Below are positions 35,007-43,501 of a DNA stretch of 64,000 nucleotides, piece by piece. The DNA is from Lacipirellula limnantheis (GTDB lineage Bacteria > Planctomycetota > Planctomycetia > Pirellulales > Lacipirellulaceae). A program made the position numbers and the translations under genes. Below the pieces are notes generated by a model. That model did no database searches and was not told the DNA's origin. It worked only from the letters and a program-made list of their open reading frames with translations. Location: positions 1,698,856 through 1,762,855 of the forward strand of contig NZ_CP036339.1 of the NCBI RefSeq assembly GCF_007746075.1, given 5' to 3'. Numbering within the stretch: position 1 is the first letter of the stretch; every line of letters begins with the position of its first letter.

Positions 35007-35068
35007 GGTGCCTTCCACGACACCAGCTACGGTCAAATTTGGCACCAGCTTGGTGCCTTCCACGACAC
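35007..35068. repeat. 17-bp direct repeats and inverted repeat in element B
   Basis: GGTGCCTTCCACGACAC at 35007-35023 and again at 35052-35068. GGCACC (35041-35046) and GGTGCC (35052-35057) form an inverted repeat. They lie just downstream of the replication module and could be iteron-like, excisionase or arm-type sites. Confidence 0.6.
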
Positions 35069-35493
35069 TAGGCAACGGTCGTCTTGGGGGTTCCGTGAAT
35101 GCGGTAAGTCGACGGCCCGGCGTTCAGACTTCCACGCTTCACGACGGTCAGCAGTCCAGCCTCCTCTAGGTCCTGGACCGCTCGCATTGCTGCTCGCCGC
35201 TTTAGCCCGATCAGGTCCGCAATCTGGTTGAACGACACCGAAGCGAGGCCGTTGGGCTTCGTCTCTCGAAAGAGAATCCACCACACCGCCTGTGCCGTTG
35301 TGTCGACGAGTCGAGCGCTTAGGTCTGCAAAGTCGTTCATCGTTTGAAATCTCCCCGCCGCCTTCGCGTTCTTCTTTCGCTTGGCCGGAACCGGGGGAAT
35401 TCGTTCCCCCGCCTCCACGGCTGGGATCGTCCCGCCGCCCTTCAGCATGGCTTTGTACTTGGCAACTTCGGCGTTGTTCACTGCGGAATCCAT
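35068..35493 (-). CDS. Winged-helix-like protein of the replication module
   Basis: A 141-residue protein. Its C-terminal half has SFNQIADLIGLKRRAAMRAV followed by QDLEEAGLLTVVKRG, a typical helix-turn-helix and wing as in phage replication initiators and primosome loaders. The N-terminal half is basic and disordered. It overlaps the helicase-like gene upstream by 16 bp, so both are co-translated, suggesting a helicase loader or origin-binding partner. Confidence 0.6.
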   Translation of the reverse strand: MDSAVNNAEVAKYKAMLKGGGTIPAVEAGERIPPVPAKRKKNAKAAGRFQTMNDFADLSARLVDTTAQAVWWILFRETKPNGLASVSFNQIADLIGLKRRAAMRAVQDLEEAGLLTVVKRGSLNAGPSTYRIHGTPKTTVA

Positions 35494-36392
35494 TCAAGCT
35501 CCGCCGGGTCTGCATCGAACTGTTGCCGCGAGCCATCGAACAGCAGTTGCACGTCGCCAATTCGACCGTGCCGATTCTTCACGCATCGCAACGTGACCGA
35601 TGGCGAGTCGCCGTCTCGAATCAGCAGCCAAGCGCTGTCGGCGCCGTACTCCAGTTCGCTCGACTCACGGAAAGCCGCTATAGTGGCGTCCTTGCCGTAC
35701 CCGCCGCGATTGACCGCAGATATCGCGAGCACGCCCCGCTCGTCGTCAGCGAGCCTCCTGAGAGCCTCCATGACGCGATTAGCTTGTGCCCGCTGGTCGC
35801 TGCTACGCTTCTCATGGTCGAACCGCTGGCAGTAGTCGACGACAACTAGGTCCGCCCCGAAATTGACGGCACGCTCGGCTAGGTGCTCGATCGTGAACGG
35901 TGGCGTCAAGAACTCCAGCCGTGGCTTTAGCTCCCGCAGTTCCTCAATCGCCGCCATGAGTCGCGGCTTGGCGCTCTCGCTATAGTTCCGCTCTTGGATG
36001 TAGCCGTAGCCGACGCCCGACAGGCGAGCGAGGTGACGGTCCAACAGCGAGCCCGTGCTCATCTCGACATTGGCAACGAGCACTCGCATGTCCTCGTTGA
36101 CTCTCATGCAGTCGAGATAGACCTGCCCAGCCCATGCCGTCTTACCGGTCGCAGGCGGGGCGCCGACGAGCACGACGGCTTCGGCGCCAACCTTGAACGT
36201 CTCCAATCGACTACCGGCTGGAGCCCATCGGAACGTGGCGGGCCGACGGCGATTGAGAAAGTCCATCGCCCACTTCTCGAATTGCTCCATTCCATCGGGA
36301 CTTGGCGGAGGTTCATCTCCGCCAACTTTCCAGCGGTCGCCGCCGTCGAACTTCCGCTCCGCAATCAGCGGCAGGGTCTTCAAGTGATTCAT
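35478..36392 (-). CDS. DnaB-like replicative helicase ATPase domain
   Basis: A 304-residue RecA-fold ATPase of the DnaB C-terminal type. Walker A GAPPATGKT is at residues 77-85, followed by the H1a-like VLVANVEMSTGSLLDRHLAR, Walker B ADLVVVDYCQRFD, and ANRVMEALRRLADDERGVLA with AISAVNRGG (H3). The N-terminal primase-interaction domain of DnaB is missing, as in several phage and plasmid helicases. It overlaps neighbours on both sides by 4-16 bp. It implies autonomous replication of element B after excision. Confidence 0.85.
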   Translation of the reverse strand: MNHLKTLPLIAERKFDGGDRWKVGGDEPPPSPDGMEQFEKWAMDFLNRRRPATFRWAPAGSRLETFKVGAEAVVLVGAPPATGKTAWAGQVYLDCMRVNEDMRVLVANVEMSTGSLLDRHLARLSGVGYGYIQERNYSESAKPRLMAAIEELRELKPRLEFLTPPFTIEHLAERAVNFGADLVVVDYCQRFDHEKRSSDQRAQANRVMEALRRLADDERGVLAISAVNRGGYGKDATIAAFRESSELEYGADSAWLLIRDGDSPSVTLRCVKNRHGRIGDVQLLFDGSRQQFDADPAELEWIPQ

Positions 36393-36718
36393 GCAGCCCC
36401 CTTGGCGTCGTTGACGCTATTGAGAGCCGCAATGCTGTCGCGAGTCGTGAGGGCTTCCATGACCGCTTCAGCCGTCAACGGAGCCGTCGAACTGCTCGCC
36501 CGCAGATAATCCCGCCGCCAGAGGTCGCGATAGCGCTGCGGCAGCAGTAGCTCGAAACAGTCTTCCGCAATCTGTTGACCGAACAGCGAGGTAGCGGCGG
36601 GGATTCTGGCAAATACAACGTCTATGTTGCGTTCGGCGAAGGCTTCTAGAAATCCGCCGCTGTGAATTGCAACGAGAACCTTGTCTCTCTTGGCGGGTGG
36701 CGCTTTGTGACTTACCAT
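36389..36718 (-). CDS. Replication-module protein of unknown function
   Basis: A 109-residue protein overlapping the helicase start by 4 bp. It starts MVSHKAPPAKRDKVLVAIHS, contains LFGQQIAEDCFELLLPQRYRD and ends with a polar helix. No family recognised; co-translation with the helicase suggests an accessory replication role. Confidence 0.5.
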   Translation of the reverse strand: MVSHKAPPAKRDKVLVAIHSGGFLEAFAERNIDVVFARIPAATSLFGQQIAEDCFELLLPQRYRDLWRRDYLRASSSTAPLTAEAVMEALTTRDSIAALNSVNDAKGAA

Positions 36719-36847
36719 TGGGGTGTCCTTTCGCTTCTGCCCGTGCCGCCTGCCAGCGGTGCGGGCATATTCATGCGCGACTGTTGCCGCGCGAAGAATT
36801 AAAGAAAGGCGACCCGGAACATCCGGGCCGCCGTCGCGTGCCGGCCG

Positions 36848-37042
36848 TTAGTTGGCGGACTTCAGCGTCTCGACGAACTCGGCGAGGTCCGCGGCGTCGT
36901 AGCGCACGGATCGACCGATGCGGACGCATGGCACGTCGCCGCTGGCGGTCAGCGACCAGAGCTTTCGAGGGGAGATGGCTAGCCGCTCGGCGGCGTGCTT
37001 GGGGGTTAGCAACTGCGAGCGAGATAGGATTTCAGGCGCCAT
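36848..37042 (-). CDS. Excisionase-like helix-turn-helix protein
   Basis: A 64-residue protein from an ATG at 37042 (MAPEILSRSQLLTPKHAAER): LAISPRKLWSLTASGDVPCV then RIGRSVRYDAADLAEFVETL, the standard winged HTH of excisionases (helix_turn_helix_17/AlpA). A longer frame is not needed. It is probably the recombination directionality factor of element B. Confidence 0.8.
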   Translation of the reverse strand: MAPEILSRSQLLTPKHAAERLAISPRKLWSLTASGDVPCVRIGRSVRYDAADLAEFVETLKSAN

Positions 37043-37208
37043 AGGGGAGCCTCCGGGGATGGTTTCCCAGGCCACGCGGCCTGTGTACCCCAATTATCTC
37101 CCGGCACGCGCAGCTCCGAATTACTGCGCGCAATTGCTGCGCACGATTTGTTTCGCGTTGCTCGAAAACGCCTGGAATTGAATGGGGAAGAATTTAGCGC
37201 GCACGAAT

Positions 37209-37883
37209 TCATTCGCCTTGACGGGGCTTTTCCTGCGCGCGCGATTTCCAACCTCGAACCCGACCGAGCGCCAGATTCACCTCTTTCAGTGTCTTGCCCT
37301 TGCTCTTGGCAAATTCTGCTTTGGTAGAGCCCTTCGCGTTCGCAGCCTTCCAGTCGCGATCAAGTTTCGCGTCTTCCTTGGGATCGTATTGTGGTTTGCG
37401 CCCTCGCTTGGAGCGCCGCGCAGCGACAGTCGCAGGGCCAAGATAGTAAAGCGCGCTATCCACGACCGACCTAATCTTGGCTTCGTGCTCTGGCCTCAGC
37501 TCATCTACCATGCGTCGCCAAGACCAATCGAACAAGGGCGCCCACGAATCGGCGACCGGCTTAAAGACAGCGGAGGGCCGCCCAAACAATTCCGGCTTGC
37601 TGGCGGCAAAGTCATTCAGTGCAACCAGGGCCAAAATACAGCCTGGGGGCTCGTCTATTCCGTGCTCAATCGGGAAGGGCCAGTCCTTCGCAAGCTTGCG
37701 GTGCCACTGTTCGCAGTCCCCCTCAGCGCCGTAACCCAATTCATTTTGCCGCTCCAGCGCGGCATGAGCCTCGCTCGCCGCTTTTTGACGGACCTTCGGA
37801 TCGTTGAGTGCGGCGCGAATCTCATGCGCTAACTCGACAACGTAGAGGGGAGGAACACCATCGGCCTCTCCAAATCTTCCCAT
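37209..37883 (-). CDS. Element B protein with a basic C-terminus, unknown function
   Basis: A 224-residue soluble protein. The N-terminal part is helical (ELAHEIRAALNDPKVRQKAA); the C-terminal 60 residues are basic with an HTH-like run (KAEFAKSKGKTLKEVNLALG), suggesting DNA binding. It heads the minus-strand replication block. The 245 bp between it and the plus-strand SUMF1-type gene should hold divergent promoters, but none is obvious. Confidence 0.5.
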   Translation of the reverse strand: MGRFGEADGVPPLYVVELAHEIRAALNDPKVRQKAASEAHAALERQNELGYGAEGDCEQWHRKLAKDWPFPIEHGIDEPPGCILALVALNDFAASKPELFGRPSAVFKPVADSWAPLFDWSWRRMVDELRPEHEAKIRSVVDSALYYLGPATVAARRSKRGRKPQYDPKEDAKLDRDWKAANAKGSTKAEFAKSKGKTLKEVNLALGRVRGWKSRAQEKPRQGE

Positions 37884-38128
37884 CGGGCAACTCCTTTCGA
37901 TGCCGGGCCGATGGGCGGGATGACCGGCCGAAAGGAAGAAAGCCCATCACCCCCGCCCATCACTTGCCGCCCCGGTTTGCAACCCGCAGCGGACGCCCGA
38001 CGATGCCTTTATTCTAGAAAAGTGCATCGCTTTACGGGAGTAGGCGAAAATGTGCTTGACCCTGCGGAGCCGCCGGGGCAGCCTGATCGGGAAGATTATT
38101 CCAATCGCTGCTCCCAGGGATTTGCCAA

Positions 38129-39220
38129 ATGCGATGCCCCTACTGGATTTTTGCCACATTCTTTCTTGCGGCAGTGGCAGCTTCAAACGCCAGCGCTATT
38201 GCGATTCAGACCGTCCAAGTTGGTGTGCCGGGCAACTCGCCTGACACGGAAGTTATGACCACAGACGGAACGACCGGATATGGTTCGGTCGCTAGCTCAT
38301 ATCGCATTGGATCAACTGAAGTCACGAACGCGCAGTACGTGGAATTCTTGAATTCCGTGGGAAGGGTCGATCCATTTCAGTTGTACCTGCCGGTCATGAC
38401 CACGAATTCGTGGGGGGGCATAATTCGGGATGGTGTTTCTGGAAGCTATACGTACTCCGTCAAGCCGAACGCAATTGGCCAAGGCCCTGGCGGAACGGAT
38501 TACACATATGCCGACAAGCCCGTGAATTACGTTTCGTGGTACGACTCACTACGGTTTGTGAATTGGCTTCACAACGGCCAAGGGAACGGCGATACGGAGT
38601 CAGGGGCTTACACTCTCTTGGGGGGAACCATAATTCCAACTAATGGCGATGCCATCACGCGCAATCCTGGCGCTCGCTGGTTTCTCCCCTCCGAAAACGA
38701 ATGGTACAAGGCTGCATACTTTGACGGGACCACCGGCACCTACTTTGACTATCCGACCGGCACCAACAATAACCCAAATAACAACCTTCCCTCGGCCGAT
38801 ACCGGGAATTCGGCAAACTTCCTAGCTGGAGGCCTGACGACGGGTAACGAACCATACCCATTTACGGATGCCGGGGATTACAGCCTTTCTTCGAGCCCGT
38901 TCGGCACGTTCGATCAGGGGGGCAATGTATGGGAATTGCATGAGACCATCACCGCTCCCGGGATGCGTGGAGTTCGCGGAGGAACGTACGATGGAGAGGG
39001 GTTCAATCTCGCAGCCTCGCACCGGGCGATCGCTGTATCGCCATCCGGTCACGCTGACAACATTGGATTTCGTGTTGCCAGCGCAATCCCCGAGCCATCG
39101 TCGGCCGCTCTTTGCCTAGTGCTCGTAGCACTTGCCTTAGAGTCGCGCAAATGCCGACGACGCGCATCGATTGCTTCCGAGGTCCAATCAATTGCCGTCG
39201 CCAATAAAGCGAAGCGCTGA
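38129..39220 (+). CDS. Exported SUMF1/FGE-like protein with PEP-CTERM tail
   Basis: A 363-residue exported protein: signal peptide (residues 1-25, ending NASAIA), then a formylglycine-generating-enzyme-type fold with GSTEVTNAQYVEFLN, WYDSLRFVNWLHNGQG, RWFLPSENEWYKAAYF, GGNVWELHE, VRGGTYD and NIGFRVAS, and a PEP-CTERM tail (IPEPSSAALCLVLVALALES followed by RKCRRR). The catalytic cysteines of true FGE are not evident, so it is more likely a structural or binding version. It is the first cargo gene of element B. Confidence 0.8.
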   Translation: MRCPYWIFATFFLAAVAASNASAIAIQTVQVGVPGNSPDTEVMTTDGTTGYGSVASSYRIGSTEVTNAQYVEFLNSVGRVDPFQLYLPVMTTNSWGGIIRDGVSGSYTYSVKPNAIGQGPGGTDYTYADKPVNYVSWYDSLRFVNWLHNGQGNGDTESGAYTLLGGTIIPTNGDAITRNPGARWFLPSENEWYKAAYFDGTTGTYFDYPTGTNNNPNNNLPSADTGNSANFLAGGLTTGNEPYPFTDAGDYSLSSSPFGTFDQGGNVWELHETITAPGMRGVRGGTYDGEGFNLAASHRAIAVSPSGHADNIGFRVASAIPEPSSAALCLVLVALALESRKCRRRASIASEVQSIAVANKAKR

Positions 39221-39251
39221 GCGGCCGCGTGGCGCGCGCAAGGAAAGCGGC

Positions 39252-39413
39252 GAAGGGAATCACACCAGCGAAGGGAGAAACGCGTCAGCGGGGCGCTGAG
39301 GGCCTCTCCGCTCGAATGGGCTTTTAGCTACGCGAAGACTACTCTACCGCTCCCCGAATCACGAAGGGGTGGGGAGCGATCCAAAGTTCTTTGGCGACTA
39401 AAAAAGGGACCCG
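39252..39413. repeat. 163-bp repeat of element B, copy 1
   Basis: A diverged repeat, also at 44183-44347 and 45847-46008. Shared landmarks in order are AAGGGAATC, GAAGACTACTC/GAGATTACTC, GAAGGGG(T/C)GGG-AG and a final AAAGGGACC. This copy ends immediately before the small membrane gene at 39414. Confidence 0.7.
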
Positions 39414-39854
39414 GTGGCCAAATTCCTCCGCTACGCCCTGGCGACGTTCTGCTTCGCGGCAAGCGTCGGGTGTTTGGCGTTGTGGTGGCGAAGTATGACG
39501 CATATTGAACTCATCGCGTTCGCTCGCCCGTCAATGCCTGTTACAACTGTGCGATGTAGTCATGGCTACTTCATCGTTGGCACTACGGCAAATCCCACGT
39601 CACGCAACCTAAACTTGTATCGTTCACACAGAATTCGGGCGGACTCGCAATCCGTCGTAGTTCAAGAAGTCATCCGAACCGGCCGCTGCTTCGGCGAGGT
39701 ACGACACTTCAAGTTCTGCCCCCTCTGGTATCCCGCCCTCGTCTTCGCCCTCGCTGCCGTAGGCATCCTGCAAATCCCCCGCTTCACGATTCGCTCGGCG
39801 CTCATTGCCACGACGATTATTGCTGCCCTGCTGGGGATGGTCGTTGTTTTGTAA
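39414..39854 (+). CDS. Small membrane protein, LRYALAT/RFTIRSA family, copy 2
   Basis: A 146-residue paralogue of the genes at 19562 and 41181, from a GTG at 39414. It has the N-terminal helix LRYALATFCFAASVGCLALW, a variable middle, CPLWYPALVFALAAVGILQI and the C-terminal RFTIRSALIATTIIAALLGM. The start follows copy 1 of the 163-bp repeat directly. Function unknown. Confidence 0.65.
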   Translation: MAKFLRYALATFCFAASVGCLALWWRSMTHIELIAFARPSMPVTTVRCSHGYFIVGTTANPTSRNLNLYRSHRIRADSQSVVVQEVIRTGRCFGEVRHFKFCPLWYPALVFALAAVGILQIPRFTIRSALIATTIIAALLGMVVVL

Positions 39855-39863
39855 ACTACCGCA

Positions 39864-39975
39864 ATGGCCAAAGCATTTAGCTACGCCGTGGCGCCGTTTG
39901 CTTCGCGGCAAGCGTTGGCTGTCTGGCGTCCGGTGGCGGGGCTCCTCACTGCTAGGCATGGTCGTGGTGCTGTAG
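39864..39975 (+). pseudogene. Internally deleted copy of the LRYALAT/RFTIRSA family
   Basis: ATGGCCAAAGCATTTAGCTA resembles the start of the 39414 gene; the following bases (CCGTTTGCTTCGCGGCAAGC) match its first helix with small deletions. It then jumps to the conserved end LLGMVVVL and stop in another frame. It is a decayed copy 9 bp after its intact relative. Confidence 0.6.
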
Positions 39976-40051
39976 CTGCACATCGCAACCTTCGCGCCGG
40001 CTGTTTTTCCTGGCCCGCGTCGCGTGAGTAGCGTCCGGCGCGGGCGGCGAC

Positions 40052-40984
40052 TTAGCGAATCTCGCGGGGCGCTTTTCTACAAGCAAATGCACAGATTGCG
40101 ATGGTGTAGACCATGCAGGCGTGACTTGGTTCGGGAACTGCATTCCCTGCCCAAAGCATTCCGCCCAAGAACTGCAAATGGTTTCTCATGCTGGTAACGC
40201 CTACGAAAGTTCCATCAGCTTTCCAACGGAAAACGCCAATCTGCGCTGAGGTGGCAAAGACGTCATTGTTAGGACCGCGAACTATTGCCTCCGGATTAAC
40301 TAATTCCGGCGCGAGAAACTCACGAAGCAGGGTTCCGTCAGTGGCAAATTCTCGAATGGTTTCCATGACGACGTCACCCACGAAAACCGTGTCCGTTGCC
40401 TCGCTGTACGACAAGTTGGAGACGAGTCCAATTGGAAGTGACTTTTTGAATGCGCCAGAAGCAGTGTCGAATACGTTGACGCTCCCAAAAGCCCTTCCTG
40501 TCCAGAGTTCGCCATTGGGTAGGGATACGGCGGCGTCTACCCGATCAGACCCTATAGTCCCTAGATTCAACCCAGCGGGACTGAACTTTTGAAGGTAAAG
40601 ATGATCTGTCTGAGTAGCCACGAAGTAATTGCCGTCGGGACCAACCGTGACATTACCCGGGATACCTAAGTTGGGGTGTACAAAGCTTAGGGACGACGGA
40701 CGATTGCCGGCGTGATCATAAACACGTATTTCGGGCTGGCCTTGCGCTACGACGACTGCGCGCCCAAAGTCGTCGAACGCCATCTGGAATGGATTGTCAA
40801 TCGAAGTGTCGAGGTAGCCCTTAAAAGTCAGGTCTGAATCAAACACTCCAATGTTGTCAGAGTCACCTCCCGCAATGAGGAAATCATCGCGGTCGAATCC
40901 AATCGCCGAAACGGAGCCCGAACGACTCGTAGTGAGCAATGTTATCAGAATAAATAACGTGCTGAGCGACCATCGGTGCATCAT
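40052..40984 (-). CDS. Exported beta-propeller protein with PEP-CTERM tail
   Basis: A 310-residue exported protein. The signal peptide (MMHRWSLSTLFILITLL and on) is followed by NHL/propeller-like repeats (GVFDSDLTFKGYLDTS, VTVGPDGNYFVATQTD, AVSLPNGELWTGRAFG, AIVRGPNNDVFATSAQ) and a PEP-CTERM tail: AVPEPSHACMVYTIAICAFA then CRKAPREIR. It is the only large minus-strand gene in the cargo region. Ligand unknown; surface or periplasmic location expected. Confidence 0.75.
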   Translation of the reverse strand: MMHRWSLSTLFILITLLTTSRSGSVSAIGFDRDDFLIAGGDSDNIGVFDSDLTFKGYLDTSIDNPFQMAFDDFGRAVVVAQGQPEIRVYDHAGNRPSSLSFVHPNLGIPGNVTVGPDGNYFVATQTDHLYLQKFSPAGLNLGTIGSDRVDAAVSLPNGELWTGRAFGSVNVFDTASGAFKKSLPIGLVSNLSYSEATDTVFVGDVVMETIREFATDGTLLREFLAPELVNPEAIVRGPNNDVFATSAQIGVFRWKADGTFVGVTSMRNHLQFLGGMLWAGNAVPEPSHACMVYTIAICAFACRKAPREIR

Positions 40985-41100
40985 TAGTCAATTCCAGGCT
41001 AGTGCAAGAAGTTCTTGATTAAGAGCGTGAGCGACAGCAGGAATCATTGTAACAACGCACGTTCGTCATTCCCAATCAGCAATTAGGATCTACTCCGAGA

Positions 41101-41184
41101 CTCGGCCGCCGCTTCACGATCCGCTCGGCGCTCATCGCGACGACGATCGTGGCTGTATTGCTGGGGATGGTCGTCGTACTGTGA
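41101..41184 (+). pseudogene. C-terminal fragment of the LRYALAT/RFTIRSA family
   Basis: Encodes LGRRFTIRSALIATTIVAVL then LGMVVVL and a TGA at 41182-41184, i.e. only the last 27 residues of a family member. Its TGA overlaps the GTG start of the next intact copy (GTGA at 41181-41184), so the two were probably joined by recombination between copies. Confidence 0.65.
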
Positions 41185-41633
41185 TCAAGTACTTCCGTTA
41201 CGCACTGGCGACGTGTTTTTTCGCGGCGAGCGTCGGGGGTTTGGCGTTGTGGTTCTTGACAGGTCTTCGTGGTGGGTATTTCGACGCCGCAGTAGGTCAT
41301 AGCAGCGTCGGATCAGTCGTTGTACAGGCCCACACCGGGATTGCATCGCTGACGGGGCGACTAACAACTGCGGAGTTGGTAGTCAGGAACGGATGGGCCT
41401 ATAACTCGACGACCGATGGGCTTTCAATGGCCCTATTCAATCGAGTACGTGACAGCGAAGGGCTTTTCGGCCTCGGCACGCAATCGGTGTATTTCCCCCT
41501 CTGGTATCCCGCCCTCGTCTTCGCCCTCACTAGCGTCGCCGCCCTGAGACTCGGCCGTCGCTTCACTATCCGCTCGGCGATCGTCGCCACGACCGTCGTG
41601 GCTGGGCTGCTGGGGATGGCGGTGATTCTGTAG
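41181..41633 (+). CDS. Small membrane protein, LRYALAT/RFTIRSA family, copy 3
   Basis: A 150-residue paralogue from a GTG at 41181: FRYALATCFFAASVGGLALW, a variable middle (residues 25-95), FPLWYPALVFALTSVAALRL and RFTIRSAIVATTVVAGLLGM. The start is overlapped by the stop of a C-terminal fragment of the same family. With the copies at 19562 and 39414 this shows the same family in two different elements. Confidence 0.65.
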   Translation: MIKYFRYALATCFFAASVGGLALWFLTGLRGGYFDAAVGHSSVGSVVVQAHTGIASLTGRLTTAELVVRNGWAYNSTTDGLSMALFNRVRDSEGLFGLGTQSVYFPLWYPALVFALTSVAALRLGRRFTIRSAIVATTVVAGLLGMAVIL

Positions 41634-41653
41634 GAAGGTGCCTGGGCGGCGGT

Positions 41654-41659
41654 TAGAAT
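41654..41659 (+). promoter_or_regulatory. TAGAAT box of a leaderless-type promoter
   Basis: GGTTAGAATG; TAGAAT ends 6 bp before the ATG at 41666. Confidence 0.5.
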
Positions 41660-41665
41660 GCACGG

Positions 41666-41860
41666 ATGATCCAAGCGATCCTTGTCATCGTCTGCTTTGC
41701 GATCGTCGGCGGAATGATCTCCGGCGCAGTCGGCGCGCTCCTCCGAGGGAACCGCGGCGCCACCGTCGGCTTCATTGTTGGCGCGATCTTGGCTCCTCTC
41801 GGCCTGATCCTATTTTGGGTGGCCGTTATTCGCTCCGGGGCGTTCGGAAGTCTAGGATGA
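41666..41860 (+). CDS. 64-residue two-span membrane protein
   Basis: MIQAILVIVCFAIVGGMISG then a short loop with RGNRGATVG and a second helix FIVGAILAPLGLILFWVAVI. The glycine-rich helices resemble small GlsB/YeaQ-like membrane proteins. TAGAAT lies 6 bp before the ATG, no ribosome-binding site is seen, and the TGA stop opens the 25-bp repeat at 41858. Confidence 0.5.
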   Translation: MIQAILVIVCFAIVGGMISGAVGALLRGNRGATVGFIVGAILAPLGLILFWVAVIRSGAFGSLG

Positions 41861-41882
41861 CCCCGGCCGGGAGGCTGGGGGC
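41858..41882 (+). repeat. 25-bp stop-codon repeat, copy 2
   Basis: Identical to 20171-20195 and 42389-42413. Its first three bases are the stop codon of the gene ending at 41860. Confidence 0.85.
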
Positions 41883-41926
41883 TTGGGGGTGGTGGGTAGC
41901 TAAGTGTGCAGCCCCGGAATCGGGGT

Positions 41927-41932
41927 TAGAAT
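41927..41932 (+). promoter_or_regulatory. TAGAAT box of a leaderless-type promoter
   Basis: Part of GGGGTTAGAATGCCGGG; ends 6 bp before the ATG at 41939. The preceding CCCGGAATCGGGG also occurs before the 19562 gene in element A. Confidence 0.5.
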
Positions 41933-41938
41933 GCCGGG

Positions 41939-42133
41939 ATGGCACAATTTGCGGCAGGCTTACTGGTGGTTGGCTTCATAGGCGTTTGCCTGGCTGAACC
42001 GTATACCAAGATGGTCCGATCCATCAGCGGAAGCGACAGCCTGCTCACTGACCCTGGAATCATACGCGTAATTGGTTGGGTCCAGTTGGCGGCTGGGGCC
42101 GTTCTGGTTGGCGTCAATCTCTTTCGGGGCTAG
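41939..42133 (+). CDS. 64-residue two-span membrane protein
   Basis: MAQFAAGLLVVGFIGVCLAE, a polar loop (KMVRSISGSDSLLTDPG), and a second helix IGWVQLAAGAVLVGVNLF. TAGAAT lies 6 bp before the ATG. Unrelated in sequence to its neighbours but of the same size and layout. No function assigned. Confidence 0.5.
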   Translation: MAQFAAGLLVVGFIGVCLAEPYTKMVRSISGSDSLLTDPGIIRVIGWVQLAAGAVLVGVNLFRG

Positions 42134-42165
42134 TCCGCTCCCGATTGCATTCCGGCGCCGGCGGT

Positions 42166-42171
42166 TAGAAT
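42166..42171 (+). promoter_or_regulatory. TAGAAT box of a leaderless-type promoter
   Basis: GGCGGTTAGAATGCCGGGC; TAGAAT ends 7 bp before the ATG at 42179. Confidence 0.5.
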
Positions 42172-42178
42172 GCCGGGC

Positions 42179-42391
42179 ATGACCCGCGCCTTCTCTTATC
42201 TCGCATTTCTCCTGTCGGCCCTATTCGCACTGTGGTTTGTTGCCGGGTGGGTCGATGCAATCTGGAGCAACGGGCTATCTGTAGGCGCCTACTCACTCCT
42301 CCACTGGCCGGCAGTCAGTGGCACGATCGCTCTGCCAGTCTTGGCCGTGGTGTTTCTGTGCCTGGGAATGTCCCTGCTGCCGAAGGACTGA
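42179..42391 (+). CDS. 70-residue two-span membrane protein
   Basis: From the ATG at 42179 (an ATG three codons upstream lies inside the promoter box): MTRAFSYLAFLLSALFALWF, a loop, and SGTIALPVLAVVFLCLGMSL. Its TGA stop opens the third 25-bp repeat (42389). Same cassette-like layout as the two genes before it. Confidence 0.5.
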   Translation: MTRAFSYLAFLLSALFALWFVAGWVDAIWSNGLSVGAYSLLHWPAVSGTIALPVLAVVFLCLGMSLLPKD

Positions 42392-42413
42392 CCCCGGCCG
42401 GGAGGCTGGGGGC
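42389..42413 (+). repeat. 25-bp stop-codon repeat, copy 3
   Basis: Identical to the copies at 20171 and 41858; the preceding GGAC is also shared with copy 1. Confidence 0.85.
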
Positions 42414-42497
42414 TAGGGCTGCTTTCGCCCCACCCGTCGCCAGCGGGTATAGTGCGGGGAAGGACAAGGGTCCATAGGCTCCAGGCTCCTGTTTTCA

Positions 42498-42854
42498 CTA
42501 ATTATCGAGCTCGTCGCGAATGCTGTAAAGATAAAGAAGTGAAGCAATTAGGCTGGCTCCGAGGCCAAATGCCGCCACCATTCCTACGTAGGCCACGACG
42601 GAGAAATCGTCGGCCCATGCCGATTGTCTAGCGAGCCGGGATTGCTCTGGCCTCGTCAAGATCCGGAACGCATCGATCAAAAATAGGACGACTCCTAGCA
42701 CAGGACCACAAACGACAAAAACTAAAGCAGATATCGGCCCCGAGCGTCCGCGCGAGTGTATGTAAACGACAAGCAGTCCCGCCAACAATCCGAGACAGAC
42801 GAAGATGACGACTAAATAGCCAATCGCGGCCTCGTCGGAGATAGTTGGGTCCAT
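42498..42854 (-). CDS. Membrane protein of unknown function
   Basis: A 118-residue protein with three transmembrane segments: residues about 12-33 (YLVVIFVCLGLLAGLLVVYI), 40-62 and 84-110 (VVAYVGMVAAFGLGASLIAS). The loop before the last helix is charged. It is divergent from the PEP-CTERM gene at 42972 across 117 bp. No family recognised. Confidence 0.55.
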   Translation of the reverse strand: MDPTISDEAAIGYLVVIFVCLGLLAGLLVVYIHSRGRSGPISALVFVVCGPVLGVVLFLIDAFRILTRPEQSRLARQSAWADDFSVVAYVGMVAAFGLGASLIASLLYLYSIRDELDN

Positions 42855-42958
42855 AAAACACGTTCTTTCACCCGCCTAGCGAAGACTTGGTTCATGAGCG
42901 TGCATTAGACTAGAGACGTTGATTTGGTCAAGAGTTTGCGGCCGGGGAGCGGGGGCGG

Positions 42959-42964
42959 TAGAGT
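42959..42964 (+). promoter_or_regulatory. TAGAGT box of a leaderless-type promoter
   Basis: GGTAGAGTGGCGGGC; TAGAGT ends 7 bp before the ATG at 42972. Confidence 0.45.
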
Positions 42965-42971
42965 GGCGGGC

Positions 42972-43487
42972 ATGAGACTATCACTTTTCGTTGCCCTGTT
43001 AGCAAGTACTATCGCGATGCCTGCGAGCGCGCAAGTTACCGCTCTGTACAATCCCGCCACCGGCAGTGTCACGCTATCTCATCTTGATAGCCTGCCGTTT
43101 CAGGGCAATTTCTGGGTGTTTATTCTCAAGTCTGAATTGGGCGAGTTGAAGGAGCCTGGGATACCAACAGGTTCGGCGTTCACAACTTTAGATTCTGGAT
43201 TCACGGTATCCTACGGTGACCTGCCGGGCGAAATAAATTGGTTCTCCTCCGATGCGGTTCTGGATTCGCGTCTCTTCTACATGGGTGACGTCGTAGTGCC
43301 AGGAACGCCTGCAGATGACCTGGCGTTAACTTGGGTGTACGGCTTGAGTGATGGTCCGTTCGGAATTCCTCGCGACGGCGTGATAGCAGTAGTGCCTGAG
43401 CCGGCGTCCTGGGGGGGGCTCGCATCGTTACTTGGGGTGTCAGCGGCGATCCTCGCCTCACGCCGCCTTCGCCGCCCGCAGGGATGA
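42972..43487 (+). CDS. Exported PEP-CTERM protein
   Basis: A 171-residue protein from the ATG at 42972 (MRLSLFVALLASTIAMPASA, a signal peptide); a longer frame starting at 42924 would hide the signal peptide. The middle is beta-rich. The tail is VVPEPASWGGLASLLGVSAA followed by a helix end and SRRLRRPQG, a standard PEP-CTERM ending. TAGAGT lies 7 bp upstream. Confidence 0.75.
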   Translation: MRLSLFVALLASTIAMPASAQVTALYNPATGSVTLSHLDSLPFQGNFWVFILKSELGELKEPGIPTGSAFTTLDSGFTVSYGDLPGEINWFSSDAVLDSRLFYMGDVVVPGTPADDLALTWVYGLSDGPFGIPRDGVIAVVPEPASWGGLASLLGVSAAILASRRLRRPQG

Positions 43488-43501
43488 GAGGGTGAAGGGC
43501 G